Notes: generated from the sequence alone by a model not told the origin. Counted from the first letter of the stretch, positions 8,816 through 20,163 are shown. The stretch is 64,000 nt of DNA from Pelagibius sp037652055 (GCF_037652055.1 NZ_JBBKAH010000011.1:62001-126000); one strand, 5' to 3'. Numbers and translations are program-made.

Positions 8816-9672
8816 TCGTACCCCTTCACGCCGACCAAGCCCGTTGGGCGCACGACCAGCAGAATCAGCATCAGCAGGAAACCGACGGTAATGGCGTGTT
8901 GCGGCCCCAGGATATAGCCGGCGAAGCTCTCGATGATGCCCAGTGCCAGCCCGCCGACCAGGGCGCCCGGCACGCTGCCCAAGCCGCCAATGACGCAGAT
9001 CACGAAAGCCTTGCCCAGAAAGGTGCCGGTCAGGTTGGTGGTCACCGGAAAGACCATGGCGAAGACCGCGCCGGCGGCGCCGGCCATGAGGGCACCGATA
9101 CCGAAGGTGATAGCATAGATCCGATTGACCCGGATGCCCATCAGCGCGGCAGCCTGGCGGTCCATGCGCACCGCGACGATGGCGCGGCCGATGGAGGAGC
9201 CGCGCATGACGAGATAGAGCAAGGCGGTCAGCAGCAGCGCGAGCCCCATGCCGATGAGGCGGTCCCCCGGCATCACCACACCGGCGATATCGACGCTACC
9301 GATATCCAGGGTCACGCGGCGCGGGGTCGCTGTGAAGAACACGGTCATCAGATTGTAGAGAATCATGTCGAGACCGAAGGTCAGTGTCAGCGTCGTCAGC
9401 ACCGGTGCCGTCACCACCTTGTTGATGAATACGTACTGAACCACGAACCCGAGCGCATAGAGCAGCAGCGCGACGGCCGGCAGGGTGATGACGGGGTGCA
9501 GACCCAGGTAGAACCAGGCGAAGTAGGTGAGATAGCCGCCGAGAATGATGAACGACCCGTGAAGCATGTTGATCACGTTCAGCACGCCCCATACCAGCGA
9601 GAAGCCGACGGCGATGCAGGCATAGAGCGCCCCGAGCACGATGCCGTTCGCCAGAATCTGAGAGATATCCAT
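8812..9672 (-). CDS. livH: Branched-chain amino acid type ABC transporter permease LivH
   Basis: The 286-residue permease has the typical LivH N-terminus (QILANGIVLGALYACIAVGF) and about eight membrane segments, with the RAIVAVRMDRQAAALMGI coupling loop that contacts the ATPases. It is followed directly by livM. A GC-rich stretch of 102 bp separates it from livK upstream, and may hold an intercistronic structure. Confidence 0.95.
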   Translation of the reverse strand: MDISQILANGIVLGALYACIAVGFSLVWGVLNVINMLHGSFIILGGYLTYFAWFYLGLHPVITLPAVALLLYALGFVVQYVFINKVVTAPVLTTLTLTFGLDMILYNLMTVFFTATPRRVTLDIGSVDIAGVVMPGDRLIGMGLALLLTALLYLVMRGSSIGRAIVAVRMDRQAAALMGIRVNRIYAITFGIGALMAGAAGAVFAMVFPVTTNLTGTFLGKAFVICVIGGLGSVPGALVGGLALGIIESFAGYILGPQHAITVGFLLMLILLVVRPTGLVGVKGYE

Positions 9673-9774
9673 GCGCTGCCTTCCCCTTGTTCCCCACTGC
9701 CGCCTGCGGACGACGGCCCGACGGGGCGACGGCCCGCGCCGCCACCCCGGTGGGGCCGCCGCCGGCTGCGCCGG

Positions 9775-10989
9775 TCAGTCGATCAGCTTGAGCTCGCTAT
9801 TGGCGATCGCGGCGGGATAGAGCACCTTGATGTCCTCACCCACCACCTGGATGATCGGCATCTCGCGCCCCTGGTTCATGCCGTTGTCCCCGAAGTCAAT
9901 CGGACCGTAGAAGGTCTGCAGGTCGGTGGCGGCCAGCGCGTCGCGGACAGCCTGCTTGTCGGTCGAGCCGGCGCGCTGCACAGCGTCGACCAGCACGTCG
10001 GCGGCCGCCGCGCAGGAGGCGTGGACATAGTCGGGATCGGATTTGAACGCTGCGACGAAGTCCTCGTAGAAAGCTGCGGTGGAGTCCCAGGCACCGGCGG
10101 TGTTGGTATAGGCCGTTGCGTGGTGCCACCAGGTGGAACTGGAGACGCCGTCGGCCAGGTCGCCAAGGCCTTCGGTGAACTCACGGTAGGCCGGGCCAGT
10201 CACCATGGTGATGATCGGTGCCTTGACGCCCAGGTCGGCCATCTGCTTGCGGCCCAGGATCAGATCCTGGGTATAGCCGGTCATGTAGACCCAGTCCGGC
10301 TCGGCCGCCTTGATGGCCGAGATTGCGGCGGAATGGTCCATGGTCCCGACGGCATAGAGCTCGTTGTAGACAACGTCCAGGCCACCGCTTGCGGCAGAGT
10401 CCGCCAGAGCCGTCGCCATGGACTTGGGGAAGACATCGTCGCGCCCGTAGACCGCAACCTTCTTTACCGACGGCATCTTCTCCTTGAAGTAGGCCACCAT
10501 GGATTCCGTCATGCCGGTATTGGGTGCCAGGGTACCGAAGAGATACTTGAAGCCCTGGTCGTAAACTGAAACCGACGAGGCAACGCAGGCCAGCATCGGC
10601 ACCTGATAGCGCTCAGCCACCGCGGCGATAATTTTCGTGTGGCCCGAACCGAAGGGGGCCATCAGAACGTCAACACCGTCGTCGGTGATCAGCTTTTCCG
10701 CCAGCTGGCCGGCGCGCTTGCCGTCAGTCTGGTAGTCGTACTCGACGAATTCGACCTTCATCTTCTTGCCGGCGACCTCGATGCCACCCTTGGCATTGAT
10801 CTTGTCGAGCCAAAGGCTCCAGACCGCCTGCTGCTTCTTGCCTTCATCGGCAAGGCCGCCGGTCAGCGCCAGAGGCGCGCCGATGCGCAGAACGCCGTCC
10901 TCGGCCCAGGCCGAGGATGCGGATACCGCCGCCGCAACTCCCAGTGCGGCAAATCCGGCGGCTGTGACTTTCCAGTATCTCGTGAACAT
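9775..10989 (-). CDS. Periplasmic substrate-binding protein of the Liv-type importer
   Basis: The 404-residue protein has an N-terminal signal peptide (about 29 residues, ending in a SAWAE-like cleavage region) and a Peripla_BP_6 fold beginning VLRIGAPLALTGGLADEGKK. It delivers the ligand to LivHM. ATG 10989 is chosen over 11022 because a GGGGTGG ribosome binding site lies just upstream of it and the signal peptide then starts correctly (MFTRYWK). The neighbouring amidase and hydroxylase suggest an amide, ureide or heterocyclic ligand rather than leucine (inference). Confidence 0.93.
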   Translation of the reverse strand: MFTRYWKVTAAGFAALGVAAAVSASSAWAEDGVLRIGAPLALTGGLADEGKKQQAVWSLWLDKINAKGGIEVAGKKMKVEFVEYDYQTDGKRAGQLAEKLITDDGVDVLMAPFGSGHTKIIAAVAERYQVPMLACVASSVSVYDQGFKYLFGTLAPNTGMTESMVAYFKEKMPSVKKVAVYGRDDVFPKSMATALADSAASGGLDVVYNELYAVGTMDHSAAISAIKAAEPDWVYMTGYTQDLILGRKQMADLGVKAPIITMVTGPAYREFTEGLGDLADGVSSSTWWHHATAYTNTAGAWDSTAAFYEDFVAAFKSDPDYVHASCAAAADVLVDAVQRAGSTDKQAVRDALAATDLQTFYGPIDFGDNGMNQGREMPIIQVVGEDIKVLYPAAIANSELKLID

Positions 10990-11153
10990 GATGCCACCCC
11001 ATTTTCGATTTTGTTTCGCCATGGCGGGCAGCCTGTTCCCCTATCCCCGGCCGACCAAAACCGCGGCGCTTGCGTGCCGCGCGGCTACCGAATGGACAGA
11101 CCTACCCAGCCTTCCGTGTAGCAAGGCTTGTGCCAAAAGACGTAACCCCAACC

Positions 11154-11159
11154 ATTATA
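11154..11159 (-). promoter_or_regulatory. Candidate -10 box upstream of livK
   Basis: Read on the minus strand this hexamer is TATAAT, in an otherwise GC-rich gap between the amidase stop and livK. No good -35 box is present at 16-18 bp. If used, it would give a leader of about 160 nt and would let livKHMGF be transcribed apart from the amidase genes. The rest of the 267-bp gap shows nothing else I recognise. Confidence 0.35.
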
Positions 11160-11256
11160 TGTACTACCACCTACGGGAACGAAGCGATGGAGCCAACTTT
11201 GGCTAATCTCTGTGCGGCTTAAAGGGCAGACTGATCGAAGTTTGTGCAGCAGCGGC

Positions 11257-12501
11257 TTACATGACCGCGTAGGGCAGCATCATGCAGAGCTCCAGGCGGG
11301 AGGCTATGTCCAGCAGGGTCCGGTCGGAGCCGGCCGACCCAAGCAGCGAGAGGCCCACCGGCGCGCCGGCGATCTGACCGGCCGGAATTGTCAGCTGGGG
11401 CAGGCCGCCGAGACCGGCAGGACAGAGTAGCTGCAAGGCCGCAGCGCGATAGGCTTCTAGGGTCGGCGCATCCGCATCCCGCCGTGGCGCCGGGCCCGGG
11501 CAAGTCGGCAGGATCACCACAGCGTCGTCACCCAGCAGGCCGCACAGGCGTTGCCGCACCACTTCGCGCCGTGCTTGGGCGGCAACATCCTCCTCCCTGG
11601 TAATGCGGCTCGCGGCCGCGAAGCGCTCGGACACACCCGGGCCAAAGACCGGCGTGTTGGCGGTGATCCATTCACCGTGAACCCGCCAGGCTTCGGCGGC
11701 CTGGCAGACGCGGAAAACCTCGCGCCAGTCGGCAAGAGAAGAGTCGGCCAGTTGCAGGGGCTCGGCCGGCCCCAGTATCTCGGCCAGACGGTCGACCGCC
11801 GGACGCAGAGCGGCACGGGTTGAGGCATCGGCGAGCGCCCAGGCATCTTCGGCATAGAACAAGCGCGGGCGCGGTATCGCAGGCGGCGCGGCGGAATCCA
11901 GCACTTCGGCAACCGCGGCCATCACCCAGGTGTTGACGGCGAACCAGCCGACCACGTCGAAGCTGGGTGCCAAGGGGACCATGCCCTCCACGGGCACACG
12001 GCCGTGCGTCGTGCGCAGGCCGTAGAGACCGCAGAAAGAGCCCGGCACCCTGACCGAGCCCCCCGTATCACTGCCCAGGGCGAAGGTGACGGACCCGGCG
12101 GCCGTCGCGGCGGCCGATCCCGAAGAAGAGCCGCCCGGCAGGCGGTCCGGCGCCGCCGGATTGCGTGGCGTTCCGTAGTGGCTGTTGGCCCCCATGAGGC
12201 TGTACGCCAGTTCGTCGGTGTGGGTTTTACCCCTGAGCAGGGCGCCGGCCTTGAGACAGGCGGCGACCGCAGCCGCATGGCCGCTGGCCGCTTTCTGAGT
12301 CGCCGCCCAATCCGGATTGCCGCAGCCGGTGCGGCGGCCGGCCACATCGAAGATGTCCTTGGCGCCGAAGGTCAGCCCCGCGAGGGGACCTTCGGTCGCA
12401 CCTTCCAGGTCGAAGGCCTCGACGAAGGCGCCGGCCTGGTCCGACAGCGCGCCTCCGGGGCCGCCCCGCAGCTTTCGCAGGAGGCTTTTGACCGGTGTCA
12501 T
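11257..12501 (-). CDS. Amidase signature family hydrolase (AtzE/HpxY-like context)
   Basis: The 414-residue protein carries the amidase signature, with Lys48 (FGAKDIFD), cis-Ser125 (GGSSSGSA) and nucleophile Ser149 (SDTGGSVR) forming the Ser-cisSer-Lys triad. It hydrolyses a carboxamide or ureide bond. It is shorter than most amidases (450-480), mainly at the C-terminus. The start at 12501 overlaps the stop of the AtzH-like gene by 4 bp and matches the family N-terminus; the frame is open upstream to 12567. Amidases paired with AtzH/HpxZ proteins act on carboxybiuret-like compounds (cyanuric acid breakdown) or oxalurate. Those systems usually also carry a small AtzG/HpxX subunit, which I do not find here. 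Confidence 0.9.
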   Translation of the reverse strand: MTPVKSLLRKLRGGPGGALSDQAGAFVEAFDLEGATEGPLAGLTFGAKDIFDVAGRRTGCGNPDWAATQKAASGHAAAVAACLKAGALLRGKTHTDELAYSLMGANSHYGTPRNPAAPDRLPGGSSSGSAAATAAGSVTFALGSDTGGSVRVPGSFCGLYGLRTTHGRVPVEGMVPLAPSFDVVGWFAVNTWVMAAVAEVLDSAAPPAIPRPRLFYAEDAWALADASTRAALRPAVDRLAEILGPAEPLQLADSSLADWREVFRVCQAAEAWRVHGEWITANTPVFGPGVSERFAAASRITREEDVAAQARREVVRQRLCGLLGDDAVVILPTCPGPAPRRDADAPTLEAYRAAALQLLCPAGLGGLPQLTIPAGQIAGAPVGLSLLGSAGSDRTLLDIASRLELCMMLPYAVM

Positions 12502-12881
12502 GGCTGCGTCACGCCGGCACTGACGTGCGCGGCCACGATACGCCAGCCTTCCGGCAGGCGCGCCCAAGTCTGGCTGACCCGACCTTCCGCCCCCGACTTG
12601 TGACGGCGATATTCTGCATTTGCCGTCGCGAAGTCGCGGCCAAAGGTGGTGACCACCTGTCGAGTGAGCGAGCGATCCAGGTCACCGGAAGGGCGTTCCG
12701 CGCGGAAGGACCGGATCGCGTCGATGCCGTAGAGGTTCTCCCCCAGGCCATACCGCAGCACGAACCCACTTTCCCAGAAGAAGTCGTTAAGCGCCGGCAG
12801 GTCGTTCGTCACCAGAGCTCTCTCATAAGCTTCAAAGCACGCGGTGACTTCCGCCAGGGTTTCGGGATTGTTGATCTCCAT
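12498..12881 (-). CDS. AtzH/HpxZ-like protein (DUF3225, SnoaL-like fold)
   Basis: The 127-residue protein matches the AtzH-like family: an N-terminal FEAYERALVTNDLPALNDFF helix pair, then GLGENLYGIDAIRSFRAERP, and a C-terminal WRIVAAHVS strand. AtzH is a 1,3-dicarboxyurea hydrolase in cyanuric acid breakdown, and HpxZ belongs to oxalurate breakdown. ATG 12881 is preferred because GGAGAGA lies 5 nt upstream. The stop overlaps the amidase start (ATGA), so the two are coupled and probably act in sequence. Confidence 0.85.
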   Translation of the reverse strand: MEINNPETLAEVTACFEAYERALVTNDLPALNDFFWESGFVLRYGLGENLYGIDAIRSFRAERPSGDLDRSLTRQVVTTFGRDFATANAEYRRHKSGAEGRVSQTWARLPEGWRIVAAHVSAGVTQP

Positions 12882-13291
12882 GTTCTCTCCGATCGGCGGC
12901 ACCAGAATGACTCGCGCGTCCGGCTATCCAAGGAGAGACGGAACCCCTCCGGGTGACCGCCGGACTCATTCCATGCGCTTCCGCAAAGTGCGTGCCATCC
13001 ATATGGCAGGAGCATTTATTCGTAATGCCAACTATTTAAGCAATGTTCGTTAGTACGCTGCCGACCGTTCTGTTGACAGTGTTTTGGGCAGCCGCAGATC
13101 CGGTCTGCCGGAATGAAGAGCAGAGTGCCGCAGGGGCCGATGATCGCGGGATGGGCGGCCGCGCGCGGCAAAGCCTTCGCTGGAGAGGCCAACAAAGAAG
13201 CCCTGGAGTCTATCGGGAAAACAATCACGCAGGTGGAAGCGACACTCCGCCGGCGCTCCCGCTGCTTCGCTTCCGCGCGCACGCCAGCGAG
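12882..13291. other. Intergenic region between the amidase operon and tex
   Basis: This 410-bp stretch holds no convincing gene. A minus-strand frame of 88 codons at 13016-13282 lacks family resemblance and is Arg/Cys-rich, like non-coding frames. The part next to 12881 must hold the promoter of the AtzH-like/amidase unit, but no clear -35/-10 pair is visible. The part next to 13292 has the hairpin noted separately. Confidence 0.6.
13235..13274 (-). terminator. Candidate hairpin downstream of tex
   Basis: GGAAGCGA (13235-13242) is the reverse complement of TCGCTTCC (13267-13274), with a 24-nt GC-rich loop. On the minus strand the hairpin follows the tex stop by about 17 nt and is followed after some 16 nt by a short T-run (GATTGTTTT). 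The long loop makes it a weak terminator candidate. Confidence 0.35.
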
Positions 13292-15631
<2,340 letters not shown>

Positions 15632-15777
15632 TGGAGCACCTTCTCGGCAGCGAAAAGCGGTGGCTCTTCTAGCTTGGGTCCGGCCGGCCGGGCAAGGTCA
15701 AAGAAAGCTTGAATTTGCCCGCGTCTCCTATAGCCGCGGCGTAAGAGGACGGACTCCATAGGACCGGCCGGAGCCGT

Positions 15778-16146
15778 TCAACCCTGGTTCAGGCCCAGTT
15801 CCTTCTGCAGCTTCTTCGTGAGGCCCAGAGAAACCAAGCGGTGGGACTCCTGGAAATACTCGCGCAGCGCCTCATCGTCGAGGCCAGGTGCTTCGTAGTG
15901 CTGGATCCACTTCATGCCCCGCGAGGCCAGGTAGGGCGCGGGGCGGAGACCCGGCTGATCCTTCAGGATATCGTAGGACAGCGGCGAGACCTTGAAAGTG
16001 AAGCGTGGTTGCCCGTCGTCGCCGTCCCAGCCGCCGATAGCGAAGACCTTGCCGCCGACCTTCCAGACGTCGGAGCCGCCCCATTGCACCACATGGCTGG
16101 TGGCCGGCAGAGCGGCGCAGAAGGCGTTAAATTCCTCGTATGTCAT
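15778..16146 (-). CDS. MmcQ/YjbR family protein
   Basis: The 122-residue protein matches the YjbR/MmcQ fold: N-terminal TYEEFNAFCAALPATSHVVQW, then DVWKVGGKVFAIGGW, then a region ending in W-I-Q-H-Y-E and the C-terminal SHRLVSLGLTKK. Members are described as DNA-binding-like proteins, without a firmly known role. ATG 16146 starts 25 bp after the mttB-like stop, so it may be the third gene of that operon. The open frame continues upstream inside that gene but only this start matches the family. Confidence 0.9.
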   Translation of the reverse strand: MTYEEFNAFCAALPATSHVVQWGGSDVWKVGGKVFAIGGWDGDDGQPRFTFKVSPLSYDILKDQPGLRPAPYLASRGMKWIQHYEAPGLDDEALREYFQESHRLVSLGLTKKLQKELGLNQG

Positions 16147-16171
16147 GCCGCGAAGAATAAGCGGCGCTCCG

Positions 16172-17725
16172 TCAGAAATAAATCTTGAAGGCGGCGCGCA
16201 CCGCCGCGTCGATCGCCGGGTCGATGTGGGGCGCCTGCGACTCCGACAGGATGCGCTGTTTTCGGGCAATGGCCTGTTGCAGCAGGTCGGGCTTGCCGGC
16301 CTCTTCCCAACCCTTGGGGCTCGTGCGGTCGGCAACCGCTGGATAGATGTACTCGCTCTGCATGAGTCCCAGGGTCTGCGAGTGGCCCAGATAGTGGCCG
16401 GGTCCTTCCAGGCAGACCGAGCGCATGGACTCCAGGCTGACGCTGTCCTCGGTCACCTCAATGCCGCGCACGCAGCGCAGCACCTGGCCCAGCAGGTCGT
16501 CGCCCAGCACCAGGGATTCCATGCAGAAGCCGAGCAGAGAGGCATGCATGCCAACGGCCTCGTAGACCATGTTGAGACCGCTCAAGCCCGCCATGACGTT
16601 GGAGATCGCCTGCTCCCAGCCCGCCTGCATATCCGGCAGCTTGGAATCGGCGATGCCGGCGGCCGCGCCGCCCGGCAGGCCGTAGAACTGATGCATCTGC
16701 GCACAGCCGGCGGTGAGCAGCGCCTGCTCGCCGGAGCCGCCGGACATGGCGCCGGTCCTCAAGTCCGAGACGAAGGGCCAGGTGCCGAAGATCGCCGGGT
16801 GGCCGGGCGCGATGGCGTTCACGTAGACCACGCCGGCCAGGCATTCGGCCACCGCCTGCACGATGGCGAGCGCGAGCGGCGCCGGCGCGGTGGCACCCGC
16901 CTGCCCCGCCGAAAGCAGCAGCATCGGCATGCCGGCGCGGATACACGCCTCCATGGTGATGCAGCTCTCCGTCGCGAACTTCATCGGCGGCACGACGAAG
17001 CAGTTGGAATTGGACACGAAGGGCCGCGCGCGCCAGGCTTCTTCGCCGCCGGCGATCATGTGGATAAGGTCAAAGCAGCCAGCGACGTGCGTCGGGTCGG
17101 AAAAGCTGGTGCCGACGTGCTTGGCCGTGCCCGAACAACAGGCATAGAGAGTGTTGATGTCCATCTCGTAGTTGTCGGCGATGTCGCGGCAGACCATCGC
17201 GCGCTGGAAGAAGTGGACGTTGTCAAGGGCGTGGGTGATGCGCGCGGCGTCGTAAAGGTCCCTAGCCGTCGACTCGCGGTACTCGCGCTTCTCGACATCG
17301 ACCACGTGGACCGCCGCGCCGGCAGTACCGAAGTGTACGCGCGCACCGGAAAGATCGAGATCATAGCGCGGGTCGCGGCCATGCAGCGTGATGTTGCGCG
17401 CGGCAATGGCCAGCATGTCCTCGACCAGGGCGCGCGGGAAACGCAGGCGGCCGTCGTCGCCCTCGATGGCACCGGCCTCGGTCATGATCCGCACGCCGGA
17501 AGGCGGCGCGTCGGCGAGCCCGATCTGCTCCAACGCATCGAGGGCGGCCTCGTGGATACGCATGACACCCGCTTCGGTCAGCGGCCTGTACTGGCCGCCG
17601 GGCAGTCCCGCCCGCACCGGGCGCAGGTCCTGCGCCAGCGGCGCCGAGCGCAGCGCCTGCCGCGCGGCGCGGCCGCCGGCGCGGCGGCTGGCCCGTCCCT
17701 CGTTGGACACTTCCGTGGCACTCAT
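16172..17725 (-). CDS. Trimethylamine methyltransferase (MttB) superfamily protein, non-pyrrolysine
   Basis: The 517-residue protein spans the MttB domain (FRPVRAGLPGGQYRPLTEAG near the start; PFVSNSNCFVVPPMKFA and GALSG-like MSGGSGEQALL regions). MttB-superfamily enzymes transfer a methyl group from a quaternary or tertiary amine to a corrinoid protein. There is no in-frame amber codon, so it is not a pyrrolysine enzyme; non-Pyl members include glycine betaine methyltransferases. It overlaps the upstream flavoprotein gene by 4 bp. Together these two suggest stepwise demethylation of a betaine-like compound. No corrinoid-binding protein gene is nearby, which is unusual for this chemistry. Confidence 0.93.
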   Translation of the reverse strand: MSATEVSNEGRASRRAGGRAARQALRSAPLAQDLRPVRAGLPGGQYRPLTEAGVMRIHEAALDALEQIGLADAPPSGVRIMTEAGAIEGDDGRLRFPRALVEDMLAIAARNITLHGRDPRYDLDLSGARVHFGTAGAAVHVVDVEKREYRESTARDLYDAARITHALDNVHFFQRAMVCRDIADNYEMDINTLYACCSGTAKHVGTSFSDPTHVAGCFDLIHMIAGGEEAWRARPFVSNSNCFVVPPMKFATESCITMEACIRAGMPMLLLSAGQAGATAPAPLALAIVQAVAECLAGVVYVNAIAPGHPAIFGTWPFVSDLRTGAMSGGSGEQALLTAGCAQMHQFYGLPGGAAAGIADSKLPDMQAGWEQAISNVMAGLSGLNMVYEAVGMHASLLGFCMESLVLGDDLLGQVLRCVRGIEVTEDSVSLESMRSVCLEGPGHYLGHSQTLGLMQSEYIYPAVADRTSPKGWEEAGKPDLLQQAIARKQRILSESQAPHIDPAIDAAVRAAFKIYF

Positions 17726-20163
17726 GACTTGAGCCTTTCATTGCGGGGGTCCCACAGCGGGCCCTCCGGCTGCACAATGGCGGCGTAGCGCGCGCCGAAA
17801 ATCTCGACCTCGAGGGGCGTGCCCGGCTCCGCGAGGTCGCGGCGCGCGACGCCCAAAGCAATGGACTTGCCGATGCGGTGGCCCCAGGCGCCGGAGGTGG
17901 TCTCGCCCACCACTTCACCGTCGTGCCACAAGGTCGACATGTAAGGCGCATCAAACCCGTCCGCCTCGACCAGCAGGCTGACGAAGCGCTTCGTCGGCCC
18001 CTGCTGGCGTTCCGACAGCAGCGCCGCCTTGCCGATGAAATCCGGCTTGTCCCACTTCACGAAGCGGTCGAGCCCCGCCTGCAGCATCGTGTAGTCGGTG
18101 GAGAGATCGCCCTTCCAGGCGCGGTAGCCCTTCTCGATGCGCAGGCTGTTGAGGGCGAACATGCCGAACGGCTTCAGACCGTGCGGCTGGCCCGCCTCGA
18201 CGATCCCCGCGTGGATCTCCGGCATATCGTCGACGGCAGCATGGATTTCCCAACCCAGTTCGCCGGCAAAGGAGACACGGATGAGCCGCACCGGCTTGTC
18301 CGCGATCGCCGTCGTTTGGTGGGTCAGCCAGGGCAAGGCGAGATCGGCGTCGCAGACAGCCGCGAGAATTGCCCGTGAACTCGGGCCGCTGAGAATCAGC
18401 GTGTCGTAGGCCTCGGTCTCGTCGACGAGCGAGAGGCCCTTGGGCAGACGCTTTTTCAGCAGTTCGTAGTCGTGTCCCTGGGCGGCAGCGGCGGTAATGA
18501 GGGTGAGCCGATCCTCGGCGTGGCGCACCAGCGACATCTCGGTGACGACGCGCCCGGCCTTGTCGGCGAAATAACCCAGGCCGATGCGCCCGGGCTTCGG
18601 CACCGCGCCGGTGATCTGCCGCGAGAGCCAGTCCGCAGCGCCGGGCCCTTCGAGATTGAAACGGGAGAAGCCCGGCAGGTCGAGCAGCCCTGCGGCGTCG
18701 CGCACGGCGAGGCATTCCTCGTGCACCGCGTCGAACCAGGGCCCCTCGCGGCGGAAGGTCTGGGTGCCTTCCTCGCTGGTGTCGTCGCCCGGCCGCGCGA
18801 ACCAATTGGCGCGCTCCCAGCCGTTGTAGGCGCCGAACTGCGCGCCTGCCGCCTTCATGCGCTCGTGAAGCGGCGACAGCTTCCTGTCGCGCCCCGCCGG
18901 CCAGGCGTGGTGCGGAAAATGAATGGCGTATTCGTGGCCGTAGATCTCCATGCCCTTGGCGACGCAGTAGTCCTGGTCGCAGAAGGCGGTGAAGCGGCGC
19001 GGGTCGCAGGACCACATGTCCCACTCGGTCTCGCCCTCGGTCACCCACTCGGCCAGCACCTTGCCGGCGCCGCCGCCCTGGCAGATGCCGAAGGTGAAGA
19101 CGCAGGCCTCGAAGGCGTTGGGCACGCCGGGCATCGGCCCGATCAGCGGGTTGCCGTCGGGCGCGTAGGGGATCGGCCCGTTGATGATCTTGGAAAGCCC
19201 GGCGGTCCCGAGGATCGGCACCCGCGCCATGGCATCGTTCACGTACCATTCCAGGCGGTCGAGATCATCGGGGAACAGCTGGAAGGAGAAATCCTCCGGC
19301 ATGGGATCGTCGGCGCTGGCCCAGTGCGCCCGGCAGTTGCGCTCGTAGGGGCCGAGGTTCATGCCGTGCTTTTCCTGGCGCAGGTAGTAGGAACTGTCGA
19401 CGTCGCGCAGCAGCGGCAGTTTGTGGCCGACCTCGGCACTCCAGGCGGCCAGTTCCGGAATGGTGTCGAACAGCAGGTACTGGTGGCTCATCACCATCAT
19501 CGGCACGTCGCGGCCAAACCATTTGCCGACCTCCCGGGCGTAGTAGCCGGCGGCGTTCACCACGATCTCACAGCGGATCTCGCCCTTGGGCGTCGCGATC
19601 ACCCATTCGTCCGCGTCGCGTCGCGCACCGGTCGCCGGGCAGAAGCGCAGGATGGTCGCGCCGAGGTCCCGCGCACCCTTGGCCAAAGCCTGCGTGAGCT
19701 GTGCCGGGTCGATGTCGCCGTCATAAGGGTCGTAGAGCGCGCCGGTCAGGGCGTGGGTCTCGGCGAAGGGATAGCGCGCGCGAATCTCGTCCGGCGACAG
19801 GATATCGAGGTCCATCCCCTGGTAGCGGCCCATGCCGACCACGCGCTTGAACTCCCGCAGGCGCTCGGCGGTGTGGCCGAGGCGCAGCGAACCGGTCACG
19901 TGGTAGTTCATCGGGTAGTCGACCGCTTCGGCGAGCCCGCGGTAGAGCGTCGCCGAATAGCGCTGCATGTTCATGATCGACCAGGACGACGAGAAAGTTG
20001 GCACGTTGCCCGCCGCGTGCCAGGTCGAGCCCGCCGTCAACTCGTTCTTCTCCAGCAGGACGCAGTCTGTCCAGCCGGCCTTGGCCAGGTGATAGAGCGC
20101 GGAGACGCCGACGACCCCACCGCCGATGATCACGACCCGCGCGTGGCCCGGAATCTCAGTCAA
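17722..20163 (-). CDS. Dimethylglycine/sarcosine dehydrogenase-like flavoprotein with GcvT domain
   Basis: The 813-residue protein has an N-terminal FAD domain (VVIIGGGVVGVSALYHL; the STWHAAG motif contains His49, the usual covalent-FAD His of this family) and a C-terminal GcvT/aminomethyltransferase region from about residue 430 to the end (GPGAADWLSRQITG, ELGWEIH, RIEKGYRAW). Such enzymes oxidatively N-demethylate dimethylglycine or sarcosine and pass the one-carbon unit to tetrahydrofolate. It is the first gene of the operon with the MttB protein, and divergent from the LysR gene. Confidence 0.94.
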   Translation of the reverse strand: MTEIPGHARVVIIGGGVVGVSALYHLAKAGWTDCVLLEKNELTAGSTWHAAGNVPTFSSSWSIMNMQRYSATLYRGLAEAVDYPMNYHVTGSLRLGHTAERLREFKRVVGMGRYQGMDLDILSPDEIRARYPFAETHALTGALYDPYDGDIDPAQLTQALAKGARDLGATILRFCPATGARRDADEWVIATPKGEIRCEIVVNAAGYYAREVGKWFGRDVPMMVMSHQYLLFDTIPELAAWSAEVGHKLPLLRDVDSSYYLRQEKHGMNLGPYERNCRAHWASADDPMPEDFSFQLFPDDLDRLEWYVNDAMARVPILGTAGLSKIINGPIPYAPDGNPLIGPMPGVPNAFEACVFTFGICQGGGAGKVLAEWVTEGETEWDMWSCDPRRFTAFCDQDYCVAKGMEIYGHEYAIHFPHHAWPAGRDRKLSPLHERMKAAGAQFGAYNGWERANWFARPGDDTSEEGTQTFRREGPWFDAVHEECLAVRDAAGLLDLPGFSRFNLEGPGAADWLSRQITGAVPKPGRIGLGYFADKAGRVVTEMSLVRHAEDRLTLITAAAAQGHDYELLKKRLPKGLSLVDETEAYDTLILSGPSSRAILAAVCDADLALPWLTHQTTAIADKPVRLIRVSFAGELGWEIHAAVDDMPEIHAGIVEAGQPHGLKPFGMFALNSLRIEKGYRAWKGDLSTDYTMLQAGLDRFVKWDKPDFIGKAALLSERQQGPTKRFVSLLVEADGFDAPYMSTLWHDGEVVGETTSGAWGHRIGKSIALGVARRDLAEPGTPLEVEIFGARYAAIVQPEGPLWDPRNERLKS

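Noticed and set aside
13016..13282. Minus-strand frame of 88 codons upstream of the amidase operon
   Set aside because: No ribosome binding site or family resemblance, and a Cys/Arg-rich composition typical of non-coding frames.
16172..17725. Pyrrolysine-containing trimethylamine methyltransferase
   Set aside because: No in-frame amber codon in the gene; it is a non-pyrrolysine member.
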